Of a stretch of DNA of 64,000 bases, positions 52,002-61,664 are shown piece after piece. Each line of letters opens with the position of its first letter. Position 1 is the first letter of the stretch. The position numbers were made by a program, and so were the translations under genes. Under the pieces are notes generated by a model. It had not been told where the DNA came from, did no database searches, and worked only from the letters and a program-made list of their open reading frames with translations. The stretch comes from Adhaeribacter aerolatus (GTDB lineage Bacteria; Bacteroidota; Bacteroidia; Cytophagales; Hymenobacteraceae), in contig NZ_BJYS01000020.1 in the NCBI RefSeq assembly GCF_007991635.1, positions 1 to 64,000 of the forward strand, given 5' to 3'.

Positions 52002-53234
52002 ATGAAAATAATTTCGAGTTCGCTCACTAAATTAATGCTGAACGCCATTTTAATGCTATTTATTTCGAGCTGCGAAGAAACACCCAATCCGGCCCCTGCA
52101 CCCGACCCCGAGCCGTCGGGCGAAACACCAATAGAACGACCATTTACCGCCATTCCGGATGAAATGGTGGGCACCTGGTTTGCCGACCATAACACCGGGC
52201 CGTTAACCGCAAACTGGGAACAAGGCACCTTTCAGGGTGAGTCCGGATTCCGCGAATTCAGAACTTTGGTTTTTACCAAAGATGGCAAAAACGCAGTTGA
52301 ATATACTTCGGAAGTTTTTAATGTAAACGACGAAGTACGGCAACGGCTCTACAAAATAACCGGCACACTGGAGTACAAAACCAATCCAGCCTCCATAACT
52401 TTTCATGCCCAATCTGGTAAAATGCGAATTTTTAGCAACAAATATTCGGGTTACCAGGAATCTAACATCCTCCGGAAAGATCTGGAATCGTATGCTACGG
52501 TATTATTGAATCCCGAAGCTACTACGTTTACTTCATCTACCAACTATCTTACAGCCAAACGTTTGGACGGCAGCATGCAGATCTCCGTAAAATATAAGAA
52601 AGTAGAAGGCACCTCTAATCCCGGCGGCAATCCAAATCCTTCTGACCCTTACGGCACCCCGCCCGCTACGGGCTCTTACGTAAAAATCCGGGAACAATAT
52701 TACCCTACCGTAACCATCGGCGATTTGGAATGGATGTCGGTGAATTACGCTGGTAATGGCGGCATTAAATTAAACTCAAAACCAGAGTACGGTACTTTTA
52801 TTAAATACATGGATTTAAAAGATATTCCGGTGCCGGCCGGCTGGCGGATTCCAACCAAACAATATTATCTCAAATTATTAAGGTCGCAAGGCATCGCATT
52901 TGACGAAGTTTGGGAAACCACCAACGGCTCTGATGTGCAATCGAAAAGACTGTTAGGTCAGTTAATGGCAATATCAGGCTGGCTGAAACAAGATGGTTAC
53001 GCTAATAATAAATCCGGGTTTAATGCGGTGCCGGGCAATCTGCAGGTAACCAACGGCAATCCGCATGGCGAAGGCTCTAACTGCCTGCTCTGGACTTCCG
53101 ATAAAGACAACGAAGACAATCCGGTAGTCTTTAAAATTATTCAGCTCCCGAGCGATACCTTTGCTTCGTTTGGTCCATCGGTAATTGGGTATAACCCGCC
53201 GCACATTCCGCTGCGGTTGGTAAGAAATAAATAA
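52002..53234 (+). CDS. FISUMP-domain lipoprotein
   Basis: A 410-residue lipoprotein: lipobox ISSC with Cys24, followed by a Pro/Glu-rich linker (ETPNPAPAPDPEPSGETP). The mature part 50-205 is unassigned strand-rich sequence. The C-terminal 170 residues have the Fibrobacter succinogenes major paralogous domain (FISUMP) signature: VTIGDLEWMSVNYAGNG, DIPVPAGWRIPTKQYYLKLLRSQG, NAVPGNLQVTNGNPHGEGSNCLLWTSDKDNED, GPSVIGYNPPHIPLRLVR. FISUMP proteins are surface or secreted, role unknown. Starts 51 bases after the SH3b gene. Confidence 0.88.
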   Translation: MKIISSSLTKLMLNAILMLFISSCEETPNPAPAPDPEPSGETPIERPFTAIPDEMVGTWFADHNTGPLTANWEQGTFQGESGFREFRTLVFTKDGKNAVEYTSEVFNVNDEVRQRLYKITGTLEYKTNPASITFHAQSGKMRIFSNKYSGYQESNILRKDLESYATVLLNPEATTFTSSTNYLTAKRLDGSMQISVKYKKVEGTSNPGGNPNPSDPYGTPPATGSYVKIREQYYPTVTIGDLEWMSVNYAGNGGIKLNSKPEYGTFIKYMDLKDIPVPAGWRIPTKQYYLKLLRSQGIAFDEVWETTNGSDVQSKRLLGQLMAISGWLKQDGYANNKSGFNAVPGNLQVTNGNPHGEGSNCLLWTSDKDNEDNPVVFKIIQLPSDTFASFGPSVIGYNPPHIPLRLVRNK

Positions 53235-53433
53235 GTTTTACTTATTTTCTCTGTGGTTGGTGGCTATCTGTGGTGGAGTAGCCGGCCAACCACTTTTTAT
53301 TTTCAAGAAATAAGGCTAATATATTTCGGCTACCCAAATAAATTAAATAACTACTCCCATACCCCCACAACCAGGTTCTGGCGAGACAACAGGAATACTG
53401 GCATAACTATCGGCTACCTTTTATAGCAAAACA

Positions 53434-53895
53434 CTACCGGTGCAAAAAGGGCAGATTTAAATTACCTACCTGCGATACCAATAAGGTTAAAGCTATCCCC
53501 CAGAAAACTGCGCTCCAAAGCATGTGCACCAGTATATGACGCTGGGGTGCACCTAATACCGTGGCCACTACCGTACCAATAATAGGCGTTAAAAGAATAG
53601 GCGTTAAGAAAGCAATGCCGCCCATACCAAAGCGTTGCCAAACCCGCACAATCCGGCGGTTTTTCTTTGTGAAGATTGGTTTCTGCTTCTGGCGTTGCTG
53701 CTGGGCGTACCATTTAGAGAAAAGGGTACCAATGCCCGAAAAAATAAATACGCTGGTCATCATGCCGGCTACGGTTAGGGCCAAGGTGGCGCCAAAAGGC
53801 AAACCCATGGATACCCCGGCCAAAGGCCCGCCGAAGAACTTAACCATGCTCAGTAAAAAAACAGAAACGTATTTTAAAATTTCGGCTGCTACCAC
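53434..53895 (-). CDS. Small multidrug-export-like membrane protein
   Basis: A 153-residue inner-membrane protein with about four helices: EILKYVSVFLLSMVKFFGGPLAGVSMGLPFGATLALTVAGMMTSVFIFSGIGTL, then a basic loop (KWYAQQQRQKQKPIFTKKNRRIVRVW) and FGMGGIAFLTPILLTPIIGTVVATVLGAPQRHILVHMLWSAVFWGIALTLLVSQVG. The pattern is that of the putative small multi-drug export family (DUF2391-like/Sm_multidrug_ex). Start is GTG at 53895 (an in-frame stop lies a few codons upstream), with ATG alternatives further in. Substrate unknown. Confidence 0.75.
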   Translation of the reverse strand: MVAAEILKYVSVFLLSMVKFFGGPLAGVSMGLPFGATLALTVAGMMTSVFIFSGIGTLFSKWYAQQQRQKQKPIFTKKNRRIVRVWQRFGMGGIAFLTPILLTPIIGTVVATVLGAPQRHILVHMLWSAVFWGIALTLLVSQVGNLNLPFLHR

Positions 53896-54031
53896 CTTCT
53901 TAATCTAACACTTGTTTATAATAATCGTTAAACATACGACAATTATTATACAGGAGGCTAAGAATTTTTACGCTAAACCGAAAGTTCTTGAAAAGAATAT
54001 ACCGGATAAAGAAATTGTAATATTGCCGGAT

Positions 54032-54685
54032 TTACAACTTATTACCAAAAGCCAGATCGCCAGCATCGCCCAAGCCCGGAACAATGTAAGCGCGCTCATT
54101 TAGCTTCTCATCCAGGGCGCCCAGCCACAAATTTACATTGGGCAACTCATTTTGTACATACTCAACGCCCTCCGGACTGGCAATAACCGAAGCAATGTGC
54201 ACCTGGCGCGGCTCACCGAAGCGCAACATGGCTTTATAAGTAAGCACCAGCGATTTGCCCGTAGCCAGCATGGGATCTACCAGAATTAGTACTTTTCCGG
54301 AGAGCGATGGTGCCACCAGGTAATCTACATTCACGTTTATTTCGGTAGAGTCCTCCAGGCGGTAAGCTGCCACAAAGGCGCTGCCGGCCTGGTCGAAATA
54401 ATTTAAAAAACCTTGGTGAAAAGGCAAGCCTGCCCGCAAAACCGTAGCCAGCACTGGAAAATCCGTTAAGGTTTGCTCCTCCGTTAGCGCCAGCGACGTC
54501 CGGATTTGCCGGGGCACGTAGTTGAGCTGGGTTGATATTTTGTAAGCCAGAATTTCGCCGATGCGCTCCATGTTGCGCCGGAAACGCAGACTGTCTTTCT
54601 GAATGTGAATATCGCGTAACTCGGCAATAAAATGATTGGCAACAGAAGGTTCCTGGTTTAAAATATAGATCATGGGCAGCGCCAT
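54032..54685 (-). CDS. upp: Uracil phosphoribosyltransferase
   Basis: A 217-residue enzyme of uracil salvage that makes UMP from uracil and PRPP. Motifs: LRFRRNMERIGEILAYKIS, VLATVLRAGLPFHQGFLNYF, the PRPP-binding VLILVDPMLATGKSLV (about 128-143), then HIASVIASPEGVEYVQNELP and YIVPGLGDAGDLAFGN at the uracil-binding C-terminus. Normal length. A TACATTTG box lies 13 bases before the ATG at 54685. Cytoplasmic, stand-alone. Confidence 0.95.
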   Translation of the reverse strand: MALPMIYILNQEPSVANHFIAELRDIHIQKDSLRFRRNMERIGEILAYKISTQLNYVPRQIRTSLALTEEQTLTDFPVLATVLRAGLPFHQGFLNYFDQAGSAFVAAYRLEDSTEINVNVDYLVAPSLSGKVLILVDPMLATGKSLVLTYKAMLRFGEPRQVHIASVIASPEGVEYVQNELPNVNLWLGALDEKLNERAYIVPGLGDAGDLAFGNKL

Positions 54686-54697
54686 TTATAATACCGG

Positions 54698-54705
54698 CAA
54701 ATGTA
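54698..54705 (-). promoter_or_regulatory. TAnnTTTG promoter box upstream of upp
   Basis: TACATTTG on the minus strand, 12 bases before the upp ATG at 54685. Fits the Bacteroidota -7 consensus; the -33 TTG is not clear at the usual spacing. Confidence 0.45.
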
Positions 54706-54977
54706 TTGGCGGGCTAAAGATACATAACCCGTCGGCTTTGCCCCAACGTTCGCTTAAAATTTTGCTATTCTAAAAAAACTGCGGTTAATACAGCGTTTAA
54801 AAAGGAGAAAAAGGATCCTGTAAATAACTCATTCCGCTAACATTCCGCTACAGTCTGGTAATTAGCTCCAGCCCAGTTATACATGCTACCCTAAACAAAT
54901 TTTGCCCGTTCGAGTACAAATTGTGATTTAGAGATATATCTCGTTACTTTAGCCGATTTTACGGACTACTACCGCCT

Positions 54978-56657
54978 ATGAACCAGAAAGAAAACTACTT
55001 CATTTTTATCTTGCTGCTTTTACCGTTTTGCTCCCTGGCGCAGGGAACATACGTACCCCTCGACCGCGAGATTTACCACATCATAGAGCGTTTTCAGGTA
55101 AAATATGGCAACAAAGTACCCGAGTTGCATACCGGCATCCGGCCTTACCGCCGCCTGGATGTAGCCAAACTGGCCGAAGAAGCACACTGGAACCAGAACG
55201 ATTTATCTGAGGCTGATAAGTTTAATAAAGAATATTTACTCAACGATAATTGGGATTATACCACCCGCGAAGCCCGCCATACCGGTAAACCGCTGCTCAA
55301 TTATTTCTTCCGGAACAAAGCCGACCTTTTTCATGTAGATGACCAGGATTATAGCCTGCGGGTTAACCCGGTCCTGCAATTCCAGGTAGGCAAAGACTCC
55401 GACACGGAGGGTTCTCGCTACATCAACACGCGGGGCGTGCAGGTAGAAGGTAATATTAACAACCGCTTAGGCTTTTACACTTTCCTGGCCGACAACCAGG
55501 CCCGTTTTCCGGGTTACGTAGAAGAGCGGGTTGCCCGCGATACCATTGTACCCAACGAAGGCTATTTCAAGCCTTTTAAAACAACTGGCTATGATTTTAT
55601 TACCGCCCGCGGCTACATTAATTACGGCCTCAGCAAAAATATTAACGTGCAGTTTGGCCACGACAAAAACTTTATCGGCAACGGTTACCGTTCGCTGGTG
55701 CTGTCAGATTACTCCGCACCTTATTTTTTCCTGAAGCTGAACACCAAAATCTGGCGGCTGCATTACATGAATTTGTTTTCCGAAATGAGTTCGGATTTTG
55801 AATTTCGCGACCAGTTATTTCCGAAAAAGTATTTTGCTTACCATCACCTGAGCCTGAATATTACCCCCAATATTAATGTAGGTTTATTTGAGTCAGTGAT
55901 ATTTGCGCGGGGCAAAGGCCGCTTTGAGTTGCAATACCTCAACCCCATTATTTTTTACCGCTCGGTAGAGCAACAACTGGGCTCCAACGATAACTCTTTA
56001 CTGGGTTTTGATTTTAAGGCCAATATTCTCCGCACTGCCCAGGTGTACGGCCAGTTTATGCTGGATGAATTTTTGCTGAGCGAAGTACGGGCGGGCAATG
56101 GCTGGTGGGCCAATAAACAATCCTTCCAATTAGGTGCGAAATATTTTGATGTGGCCGGCATTCCGAACCTCGATGCCCAGGGCGAGTTTAATTTTATCCG
56201 GCCGTATACGTACCAGCACGAAGACCAGTTTACGAACTACCAGCACTACCGGCAGCCGCTGGCTCACCCCATGGGCGCTAACCTTTACGAGTTTATCGGC
56301 ATTTTGCGGTACCAGCCTACCGGCCGCCTCTTCCTGACGGGCAAGGCTTTTTACACCAAGCAAGGCGTAGATGCCGACAGCGCCAACTGGGGTTCTAACG
56401 TTCTTAAATCTTATAACCAGCACCCCTATCCATCGCCAAACCTGCAAGAGTACGGTCATACTGTGGCCGGCCGGAATGCAACAAACCTGCTGCACCTGGA
56501 TTTAACCGCCTCCTGGCAACTCCGGCACAACATGTTTATTGATGTAAAACAAATTATCCGGAAACGAGAAAGCGAACTGGCCACCCTAAACAACAATGCT
56601 TCTTTTACCTCGGTATCTTTCCGCTGGAATATTCCGCAACGTTTACAGGAATTTTAA
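54978..56657 (+). CDS. Outer-membrane beta-barrel protein, Wzi/RemB-like
   Basis: A 559-residue exported protein: signal peptide about 1-22 (...LLLPFCSLAQ), then a small N-terminal domain (VPLDREIYHIIERFQVKYGNKVPELHTGIRPYRRLDVAKLAEE), then a barrel region with many amphipathic strands (LRVNPVLQFQVGKDSDTEGSRYINTRGVQVEGNINNRLGFYTFLADNQARFPG, INVQFGHDKNFIGNGYRSLVLSDYSAPYFFLKLNTKIW). This resembles capsule-assembly Wzi-type barrels and the gliding-related RemB of Flavobacterium. A role in surface polysaccharide or adhesion is inferred. No capsule genes lie beside it. Full-length, starts at ATG. Confidence 0.75.
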   Translation: MNQKENYFIFILLLLPFCSLAQGTYVPLDREIYHIIERFQVKYGNKVPELHTGIRPYRRLDVAKLAEEAHWNQNDLSEADKFNKEYLLNDNWDYTTREARHTGKPLLNYFFRNKADLFHVDDQDYSLRVNPVLQFQVGKDSDTEGSRYINTRGVQVEGNINNRLGFYTFLADNQARFPGYVEERVARDTIVPNEGYFKPFKTTGYDFITARGYINYGLSKNINVQFGHDKNFIGNGYRSLVLSDYSAPYFFLKLNTKIWRLHYMNLFSEMSSDFEFRDQLFPKKYFAYHHLSLNITPNINVGLFESVIFARGKGRFELQYLNPIIFYRSVEQQLGSNDNSLLGFDFKANILRTAQVYGQFMLDEFLLSEVRAGNGWWANKQSFQLGAKYFDVAGIPNLDAQGEFNFIRPYTYQHEDQFTNYQHYRQPLAHPMGANLYEFIGILRYQPTGRLFLTGKAFYTKQGVDADSANWGSNVLKSYNQHPYPSPNLQEYGHTVAGRNATNLLHLDLTASWQLRHNMFIDVKQIIRKRESELATLNNNASFTSVSFRWNIPQRLQEF

Positions 56658-56662
56658 ACGGC

Positions 56663-57067
56663 TTAGTCCCAGCGATCGCGGGTAGAAGCTGCATAACGGC
56701 CACCGCCCAGGAAGAATAACGCTAAAGCGCCTAACAGAAACATCATGGGTAGTTCGATGGCCCAACCGCCACTTTGGCCCATCGTTGTGATCTCGGCTGC
56801 GTGAGCAGTAAAAATGGCGACCAGCATGTTAATGACTATTATTATAGCCGCAATGCGGGTTCGGAAACCAATAAGCAGCAGAATGGGTGCTATTACTTCG
56901 CCTACATAAACACCGTAGGCCAATACGCCCGGCAAGCCTTTACCGTCCAGCATGCCCACCAGCCAACCTATGCCGTTTATGAGTTTACTAATACCATGCA
57001 GCAATAGAAGGCCGCCTACCGCCAGGCGAAGTATTAGTCTTCCGGTATCATTTCCTTGTGTATTCAT
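56663..57067 (-). CDS. DoxX-family membrane protein
   Basis: About 134 residues from ATG 57067 (a 12-residue longer reading is possible). Four membrane helices with the DoxX signature: TGRLILRLAVGGLLLLHGISKLINGI (about 8-33), PGVLAYGVYVGEVIAPILLLIGFRTRIAAIIIVINMLVAIFTAH, and the C-terminal GGWAIELPMMFLLGALALFFLGGGRYAAST. The family has been linked to quinone-associated redox processes. Convergent with the Wzi/RemB-like gene: only five bases separate the stops. Confidence 0.88.
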   Translation of the reverse strand: MNTQGNDTGRLILRLAVGGLLLLHGISKLINGIGWLVGMLDGKGLPGVLAYGVYVGEVIAPILLLIGFRTRIAAIIIVINMLVAIFTAHAAEITTMGQSGGWAIELPMMFLLGALALFFLGGGRYAASTRDRWD

Positions 57068-57673
57068 AACATTTAAATATTTCTTTGCATAATAATACCC
57101 CAAAATCTACTTAAAAGTTATGAACTGATAGGCTGATCAGGTTTAACTTCACAAGCCTGTTCAAGAAGAAACCTGGAAATGCCCGCTACCATCGGCTGCA
57201 TTCAATTACCCTGTTTATGCCAAGGAAGCTATACTAACCACCAGTCTTTATTCGCAGAAGCTGTTTAGCATTTTATAAGTTAAATGAAATCACTACCCTT
57301 CCGGGTGTTATCACCACAGCCGTCAGGCAAAGAAATATTTTAGAATATTTTACATCTGCTCGCGCCAGCTTGTAGCTGGTGTGTATGGATGAAAGGAAGT
57401 TTTCAACTTCCGGCCAGTTGAAAACTGGCCCTTATAAGTAGGCACAAGTTACGCTTTGCTAAACTTGCGCCAGCGCTAGTAGCTTAGCCTGACGGGTATG
57501 GTGTTATCACCGGCAAATAGTTGGGCAAAAGTATTAGAATTGGCGGTGACAACACCAATGGCTATTGATTCTGTTCGAAACAGATATACGAAACAGGTTC
57601 TTAGCTAACAAACAGAATAAATAAACCAGGCAAATTTATCTGATAGAAATATTGCTGCTTTTCCGTCAATATA
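57068..57673. other. Long intergenic region full of REP-like and palindromic repeats
   Basis: About 600 bases without a gene. Holds GGTGTTATCACC twice (57304-57315, 57500-57511) plus GGTGACAACACC (57545-57556), an inverted pair CCGTCAGGC (57320-57328)/GCCTGACGG (57487-57495), and three adjacent hairpins at 57365-57430. The rest looks like unremarkable spacer. Confidence 0.6.
57365..57430. repeat. Cluster of three REP-like hairpins
   Basis: CCAGCT/AGCTGG (57365-57379), GGAAGTT/AACTTCC (57395-57411) and GGCCAGTT/AACTGGCC (57412-57430), all perfect with loops of three bases. The second and third touch. CTCGCGCCAGC (57359-57369) recurs at 61862-61872 in the other REP-like block, so one family flanks the sugar-acid cluster. 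Confidence 0.65.
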
Positions 57674-58963
57674 TTATTTCTCCGATAAGGCCTTCGGGCT
57701 GCTTACTTCCGGCACGGCCAATTCCAACGCTGGGGCATCTTCTTCGGCGTAATTTAGGTCTTTGGTAAAGGTTTCTTCCAGGCGCCACAGGGCCAGCAAG
57801 GAGATAGCCATTACCAGTGTGCCGACCGCAATAGCGCCGTTGGTAATGCCCCACTCGCCTTTGGCCAATAAAAACAAAGTTGAAATAGGAATAACCGAAG
57901 CCCGGACAAAATTAGGAACGGTGGTAGCTACCGTAGCCCGCAGGTTGGTGCCGAATAATTCGGCGGCAATGGTTACAAACAAAGTCCAGAATCCGTTGAA
58001 GAAACCGAGGCAGGCACAAATAATATAAAAAGTGGTCAGGCTTTGGGTGGTGGTGAGTAAATATACAAGCATCATGGCGTAAGAGCCCAGCATAAATACC
58101 AGCATCCCTTTTTTACGGCTTTGGAACACCTGGCTCAAGTAACCGCTGATTATATCGCCGAGTACCTGCCCCGCAAAAGCCAGCATCACGGCCTTACCGG
58201 CCACTACGGGTTCGGTTACGCCCAGCGCCTGTCCAAATTCCGGCGAGAAAAATATTAATACTCCCGACACAAACCAGATGGGCATACCCACCAGAATAGA
58301 ACTCATATATTTAGAGAACCGCGCCCAACTCGAAAACAGCATCAGGAAATTACCGCGCTTAACGTGTTTGTTTTTCAAATGCAGAAATATGCCCGACTCA
58401 AATACGCTTACCCGCATTAAAAGCAATACCAATCCTAAACCACCACCCACAAAGTAAGAAGTTCGCCAGCTAAAAATATCGGCCACAAAATAAGCCAGAA
58501 TAGCACCCAATACGCCCACGGTAGCTACCAGTGTGGTACCGTAACCCCGGATTTCTTTGGGCAATATTTCGGCAACCAGGGTTATTCCGGCTCCGAGCTC
58601 ACCGGCCAAACCAATTCCGGCAATAAAACGCAGAAATAAATATTGGTCGAAAGTGGCTACAAAGCCGTTGGCAATATTAGCCAGCGAGTACAGCAAGATA
58701 GAACCAAACAGCACCGAGAGGCGGCCTCTTTTATCGCCCAACACGCCCCATAAAATACCGCCCAGCAACATGCCGGCCATCTGCACATTTAAGATAAAAG
58801 CGCCTTTGGTAAACAATTCCTCCTGGGTTAAACCTAAATCTCGCAGGCTGGGCACCCGCACAATATTAAACAGAAATAAGTCGTACATATCTACCATATA
58901 CCCGAGCGCCGCTACAATTACGGGTATTTTCAGAAGGTGCCGGAGGGGAGCGTTGGCTGTCAT
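57674..58963 (-). CDS. MFS transporter (sugar acid/organic acid type)
   Basis: A 429-residue, 12-helix major facilitator. N-terminal PVIVAALGYMVDMYDLFLFNIVRVPSLRDLGL, GVLGDKRGRLSVLFGSILLYSLANIANGF (the MFS loop 2-3 GxxxDRxGRR-type), and LRFIAGIGLAGELGAGITLVAEILPKEIRGYGTT (the loop 4-5 signature RxGxG...) point to the sugar-porter-like/aromatic or sialic acid groups. Being last in the GH88/isomerase/oxidoreductase cluster suggests it imports an oligo-uronide or uronic acid. About 230 bases from the SDR gene, so may have its own promoter. Confidence 0.9.
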   Translation of the reverse strand: MTANAPLRHLLKIPVIVAALGYMVDMYDLFLFNIVRVPSLRDLGLTQEELFTKGAFILNVQMAGMLLGGILWGVLGDKRGRLSVLFGSILLYSLANIANGFVATFDQYLFLRFIAGIGLAGELGAGITLVAEILPKEIRGYGTTLVATVGVLGAILAYFVADIFSWRTSYFVGGGLGLVLLLMRVSVFESGIFLHLKNKHVKRGNFLMLFSSWARFSKYMSSILVGMPIWFVSGVLIFFSPEFGQALGVTEPVVAGKAVMLAFAGQVLGDIISGYLSQVFQSRKKGMLVFMLGSYAMMLVYLLTTTQSLTTFYIICACLGFFNGFWTLFVTIAAELFGTNLRATVATTVPNFVRASVIPISTLFLLAKGEWGITNGAIAVGTLVMAISLLALWRLEETFTKDLNYAEEDAPALELAVPEVSSPKALSEK

Positions 58964-59197
58964 ACAAATTTTAATTTAAGTGGTGGTGGTTACGTTTTCG
59001 GTTGGCGCAATTAAGCCCCAATAATTTAAGTAAATTTCTAAGCCTGGCAAAAGGATTAGGGTAACTTTAGCCGGATTTCGGGTAAAAAGGAATATTGGGT
59101 TAACTATTTCGGCTGTTTTCTTTACTTCTGATCTATTAATTAATATTTGCCAGGCGCAAGCTATTGCTGTCAGATTCGGGTTTCGGGCACTAATATT

Positions 59198-59968
59198 TTA
59201 CAAGCGCGATAAGGTAAGGCCGCCATCTACCATAATTACCTGACCGGTGGAATAAGGAAAATCGCCTTTGGCCAAAGCAGCCACGGCTTTGCCCACATCT
59301 TCGGGGGTGCCCCACCGTTTTTGTACCGTTAAGCCTTCGGCAATAAGTTTGTCGTATTTATCGGTTACGCCGGCGGTCATGTCGGTGCGGATAATACCGG
59401 GGCGCACTTCGTACACCGGAATATTAAACTCGCCCAGGCGGGTAGCCCACAATTGAGTAGCCATGCTCAGGCCGGCTTTAGCTATGCAATATTCGCCACG
59501 ATTTACCGAAGCCACCGTAGCCGAAATAGACGATACATTTACAATACAGCCGGAAAAGTTGGCGTACTGGCCTTGTTGCTGCAGCATCCAGTTGGCCACG
59601 GCCTGGGTTAAAAAGTAAGGCCCTTGCAGGTTAGTCGTAATCAAATGGGTAAAACTTTCTTCGGTGGCTTCCAGAATATCTTTTCGCTCCCGCGGGGCAA
59701 TGCCGGCATTATTTACCAGCACGTGCAAACGGCCGTAATATTCCTTTATCTCGTTCAACATCCGGGTTCGGGCTTCCGGCGAAGCTACATCGCCCTGCAC
59801 ATAAATCACATCACTCCCTCTGGATTTCAATCCTTCAATAGCTTCCGTAACGGCCTCAAGTGGCCGCACCCCATTAATGGCTAAATCAAACCCGGCCAGG
59901 GCCAGTTGCACGGCAATGCCATAACCAATACCCCGGCTGCCACCGGTAATAAATGCTACTCGCTTCAT
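59198..59968 (-). CDS. SDR-family oxidoreductase (3-oxoacyl-ACP-reductase-like)
   Basis: A 256-residue classical short-chain dehydrogenase. NAD(P)-binding TGGSRGIGYG (8-17), NNAGIAP (about 86-92), the catalytic Ser-Tyr-Lys in VSSIS...YCIAKAG (Tyr about 160, Lys 164), and the C-terminal GGLTLSRL. Its sequence is FabG-like, but the neighbours indicate a sugar or sugar-acid oxidoreductase in the uronate cluster rather than fatty acid synthesis. Starts at ATG. Lies about 105 bases after the Gfo/Idh/MocA gene. Confidence 0.9.
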   Translation of the reverse strand: MKRVAFITGGSRGIGYGIAVQLALAGFDLAINGVRPLEAVTEAIEGLKSRGSDVIYVQGDVASPEARTRMLNEIKEYYGRLHVLVNNAGIAPRERKDILEATEESFTHLITTNLQGPYFLTQAVANWMLQQQGQYANFSGCIVNVSSISATVASVNRGEYCIAKAGLSMATQLWATRLGEFNIPVYEVRPGIIRTDMTAGVTDKYDKLIAEGLTVQKRWGTPEDVGKAVAALAKGDFPYSTGQVIMVDGGLTLSRL

Positions 59969-60073
59969 GTAATATTTTTAAGCTGAATATTTTTCTCCAG
60001 CTTCTGGTAAGGTTACCAGAAGCTGGAGAAAATATAAATAGAACAGAATAATTTTTAAGGTAAGAGAAATGGC

Positions 60074-61225
60074 TTACAACTCTGGAATATCTACCCAGCA
60101 GCGTTTCGCCCAGCTTTCCAGGCCTTTTTCGGCGAGTTGCACGCCTTTGGCGCCTTCGCGTAAATCCCACGGAAACGGTTCGTCTTTTACCACGTGCTTC
60201 AGGAATAATTCCCACTGTACTTTAAAAGCATTTTCAAAAGTTTCCTGCTCCGGTACTTTGGCCCAGCCCTCAAAGAAATTTATCGGCTGCGGAATATCGG
60301 GGTTCCAGGTTGGTTTGGGCGTATTGCCGTAATGCTGAATGTAACACTCGCGCAACCCGGCTACGGCCGAACCTTTGGTGCCATCCACTTGTAACGTCAG
60401 TAAATCATCGCGGCGTACGCGCACGGTCCAGGAAGAGTTAAACTGCGCAATTACGCCGTTCTCTAATTCAAAAGTGGCATAGGCAGCATCATCGGCGGTG
60501 GCTTTGTAAGGTTTGCCCTGCTCATCAATCCGCTCCGGAATATGGGTAGCGCCGAGGCACGAAACGGCTTTTACCTTACCAAAAATATGATCGAGCACGT
60601 AGCGCCAGTGGCAAAGCATATCCACGATAATTCCGCCATCATCTTCCTGGCGGTAATTCCACGAGGGCCGCTGGGCCGGTATGGTATGCCCTTCGAACAC
60701 CCAGTACCCAAACTCGCCCCGCACTGATAAAATCTCACCAAAAAAGCCGTTCTGAATTAAGCGCTTCAGCTTTAACATACCTGGTAGCCACAATTTATCC
60801 TGCACCACGCCATTTTTAATACCGGCTTCTTTACATAACTGGTACAGTTCCATAGCAGTTTCGGTACTGACGGCAGTTGGTTTTTCGCAGTAAACGTGCT
60901 TGCCGGCCTTAACCGCCTGCCGCACACCTTCAGCCCGGCGGCCGGTGGTTTGGGCATCGAAATAAATCTGGTAGTTGGGGTCGTTCATCACGCTGTCCAA
61001 GTCGGTGGTAAATTTCTTCACACCCGAAATATCAGCCAGCTTTTGCAGCTTAATAGCATCGCGGCCGACCAGCACCGGGTCGGGCATAATAAATTCGGAA
61101 GGGCTGACTTTTACGCCGCCTTGTTTAATAATTTCTACGATGGAGCGCAGCAGGTGCTGGTTGGTGCCCATGCGGCCCGTTACGCCATTCATGATAATGC
61201 CTACGTGGTGGATGGTTGGGGTCAT
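60074..61225 (-). CDS. Gfo/Idh/MocA family oxidoreductase
   Basis: A 383-residue NAD(P)-dependent sugar dehydrogenase family protein. The N-terminal Rossmann region (HHVGIIMNGVTGRMGTNQHLLRSI) resembles glyceraldehyde/sugar-type members with an unusual GVTGRMG. The catalytic lysine motif is EKPTAVS (about 114-120, Lys about 115). The C-terminal alpha/beta domain follows (VRGEFGYWVFEG, DDGGIIVDMLCHWRYVLDHIFG). Substrate is a sugar or sugar acid, unspecified. Starts at ATG and is on the same strand as the rest of the cluster. Confidence 0.9.
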   Translation of the reverse strand: MTPTIHHVGIIMNGVTGRMGTNQHLLRSIVEIIKQGGVKVSPSEFIMPDPVLVGRDAIKLQKLADISGVKKFTTDLDSVMNDPNYQIYFDAQTTGRRAEGVRQAVKAGKHVYCEKPTAVSTETAMELYQLCKEAGIKNGVVQDKLWLPGMLKLKRLIQNGFFGEILSVRGEFGYWVFEGHTIPAQRPSWNYRQEDDGGIIVDMLCHWRYVLDHIFGKVKAVSCLGATHIPERIDEQGKPYKATADDAAYATFELENGVIAQFNSSWTVRVRRDDLLTLQVDGTKGSAVAGLRECYIQHYGNTPKPTWNPDIPQPINFFEGWAKVPEQETFENAFKVQWELFLKHVVKDEPFPWDLREGAKGVQLAEKGLESWAKRCWVDIPEL

Positions 61226-61326
61226 GTAAATAGTTAAGAGTTTAGTGTTAAAAGTTAATGCTCAAAACCTGTATGAATTCAGGTCTAAGGTATATTCATT
61301 GAATTTTACTTATAATTTAAATTGGC

Positions 61327-61664
61327 CTATATAAAGATGTCATTCAGAAGGAAACTTGTTAAAATCCGGCAATTAAGAATTGCTACAAGAAAATTCCAGT
61401 TTGGGTTGAATTGGCTAATAATTTCTTCCTTCGCCTTTCTGCTCATCTGTTTTAATTCCTTTTCTCTTTCAATAGCGTGATTTATATCAGTATATCTTTC
61501 AAAGAATAAAAGCCTGTAGCAGTAATACTTTCCAGCAAAAGAATTAGAGTTACCACGATTTTCATAATGCTGTTGCATGCGCGTTACCAAGTTGTTGGTT
61601 ACTCTAGTGTACAAAACTGTCCTTCCTGGATTGTAGTAATATACACGAAGTAATTTCCTTTCAT
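61327..61664 (-). pseudogene. Frameshifted GIY-YIG nuclease-family gene
   Basis: A short GIY-YIG endonuclease-family protein disrupted by a frameshift. Translation from ATG 61664 gives MKGNYFVYITT, then the frame must slip near 61630 to give NPGRTVLYTRVTNNLVTRMQQHYENRGNSNSFAGKYYCYRLLFFERYTDINHAIEREKELKQMSRKAKEEIISQFNPNWNF; without the slip it ends at an early stop. The YVYI/VLYT(R)V pattern is GIY-YIG; the next conserved Arg lies in RMQQH and the Glu in IEREKEL. A single missing base explains the break (sequencing error is possible). Bounded by the 22-bp inverted repeat at 61337-61358 and 61696-61717; interrupts the uronate cluster. Confidence 0.85.
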
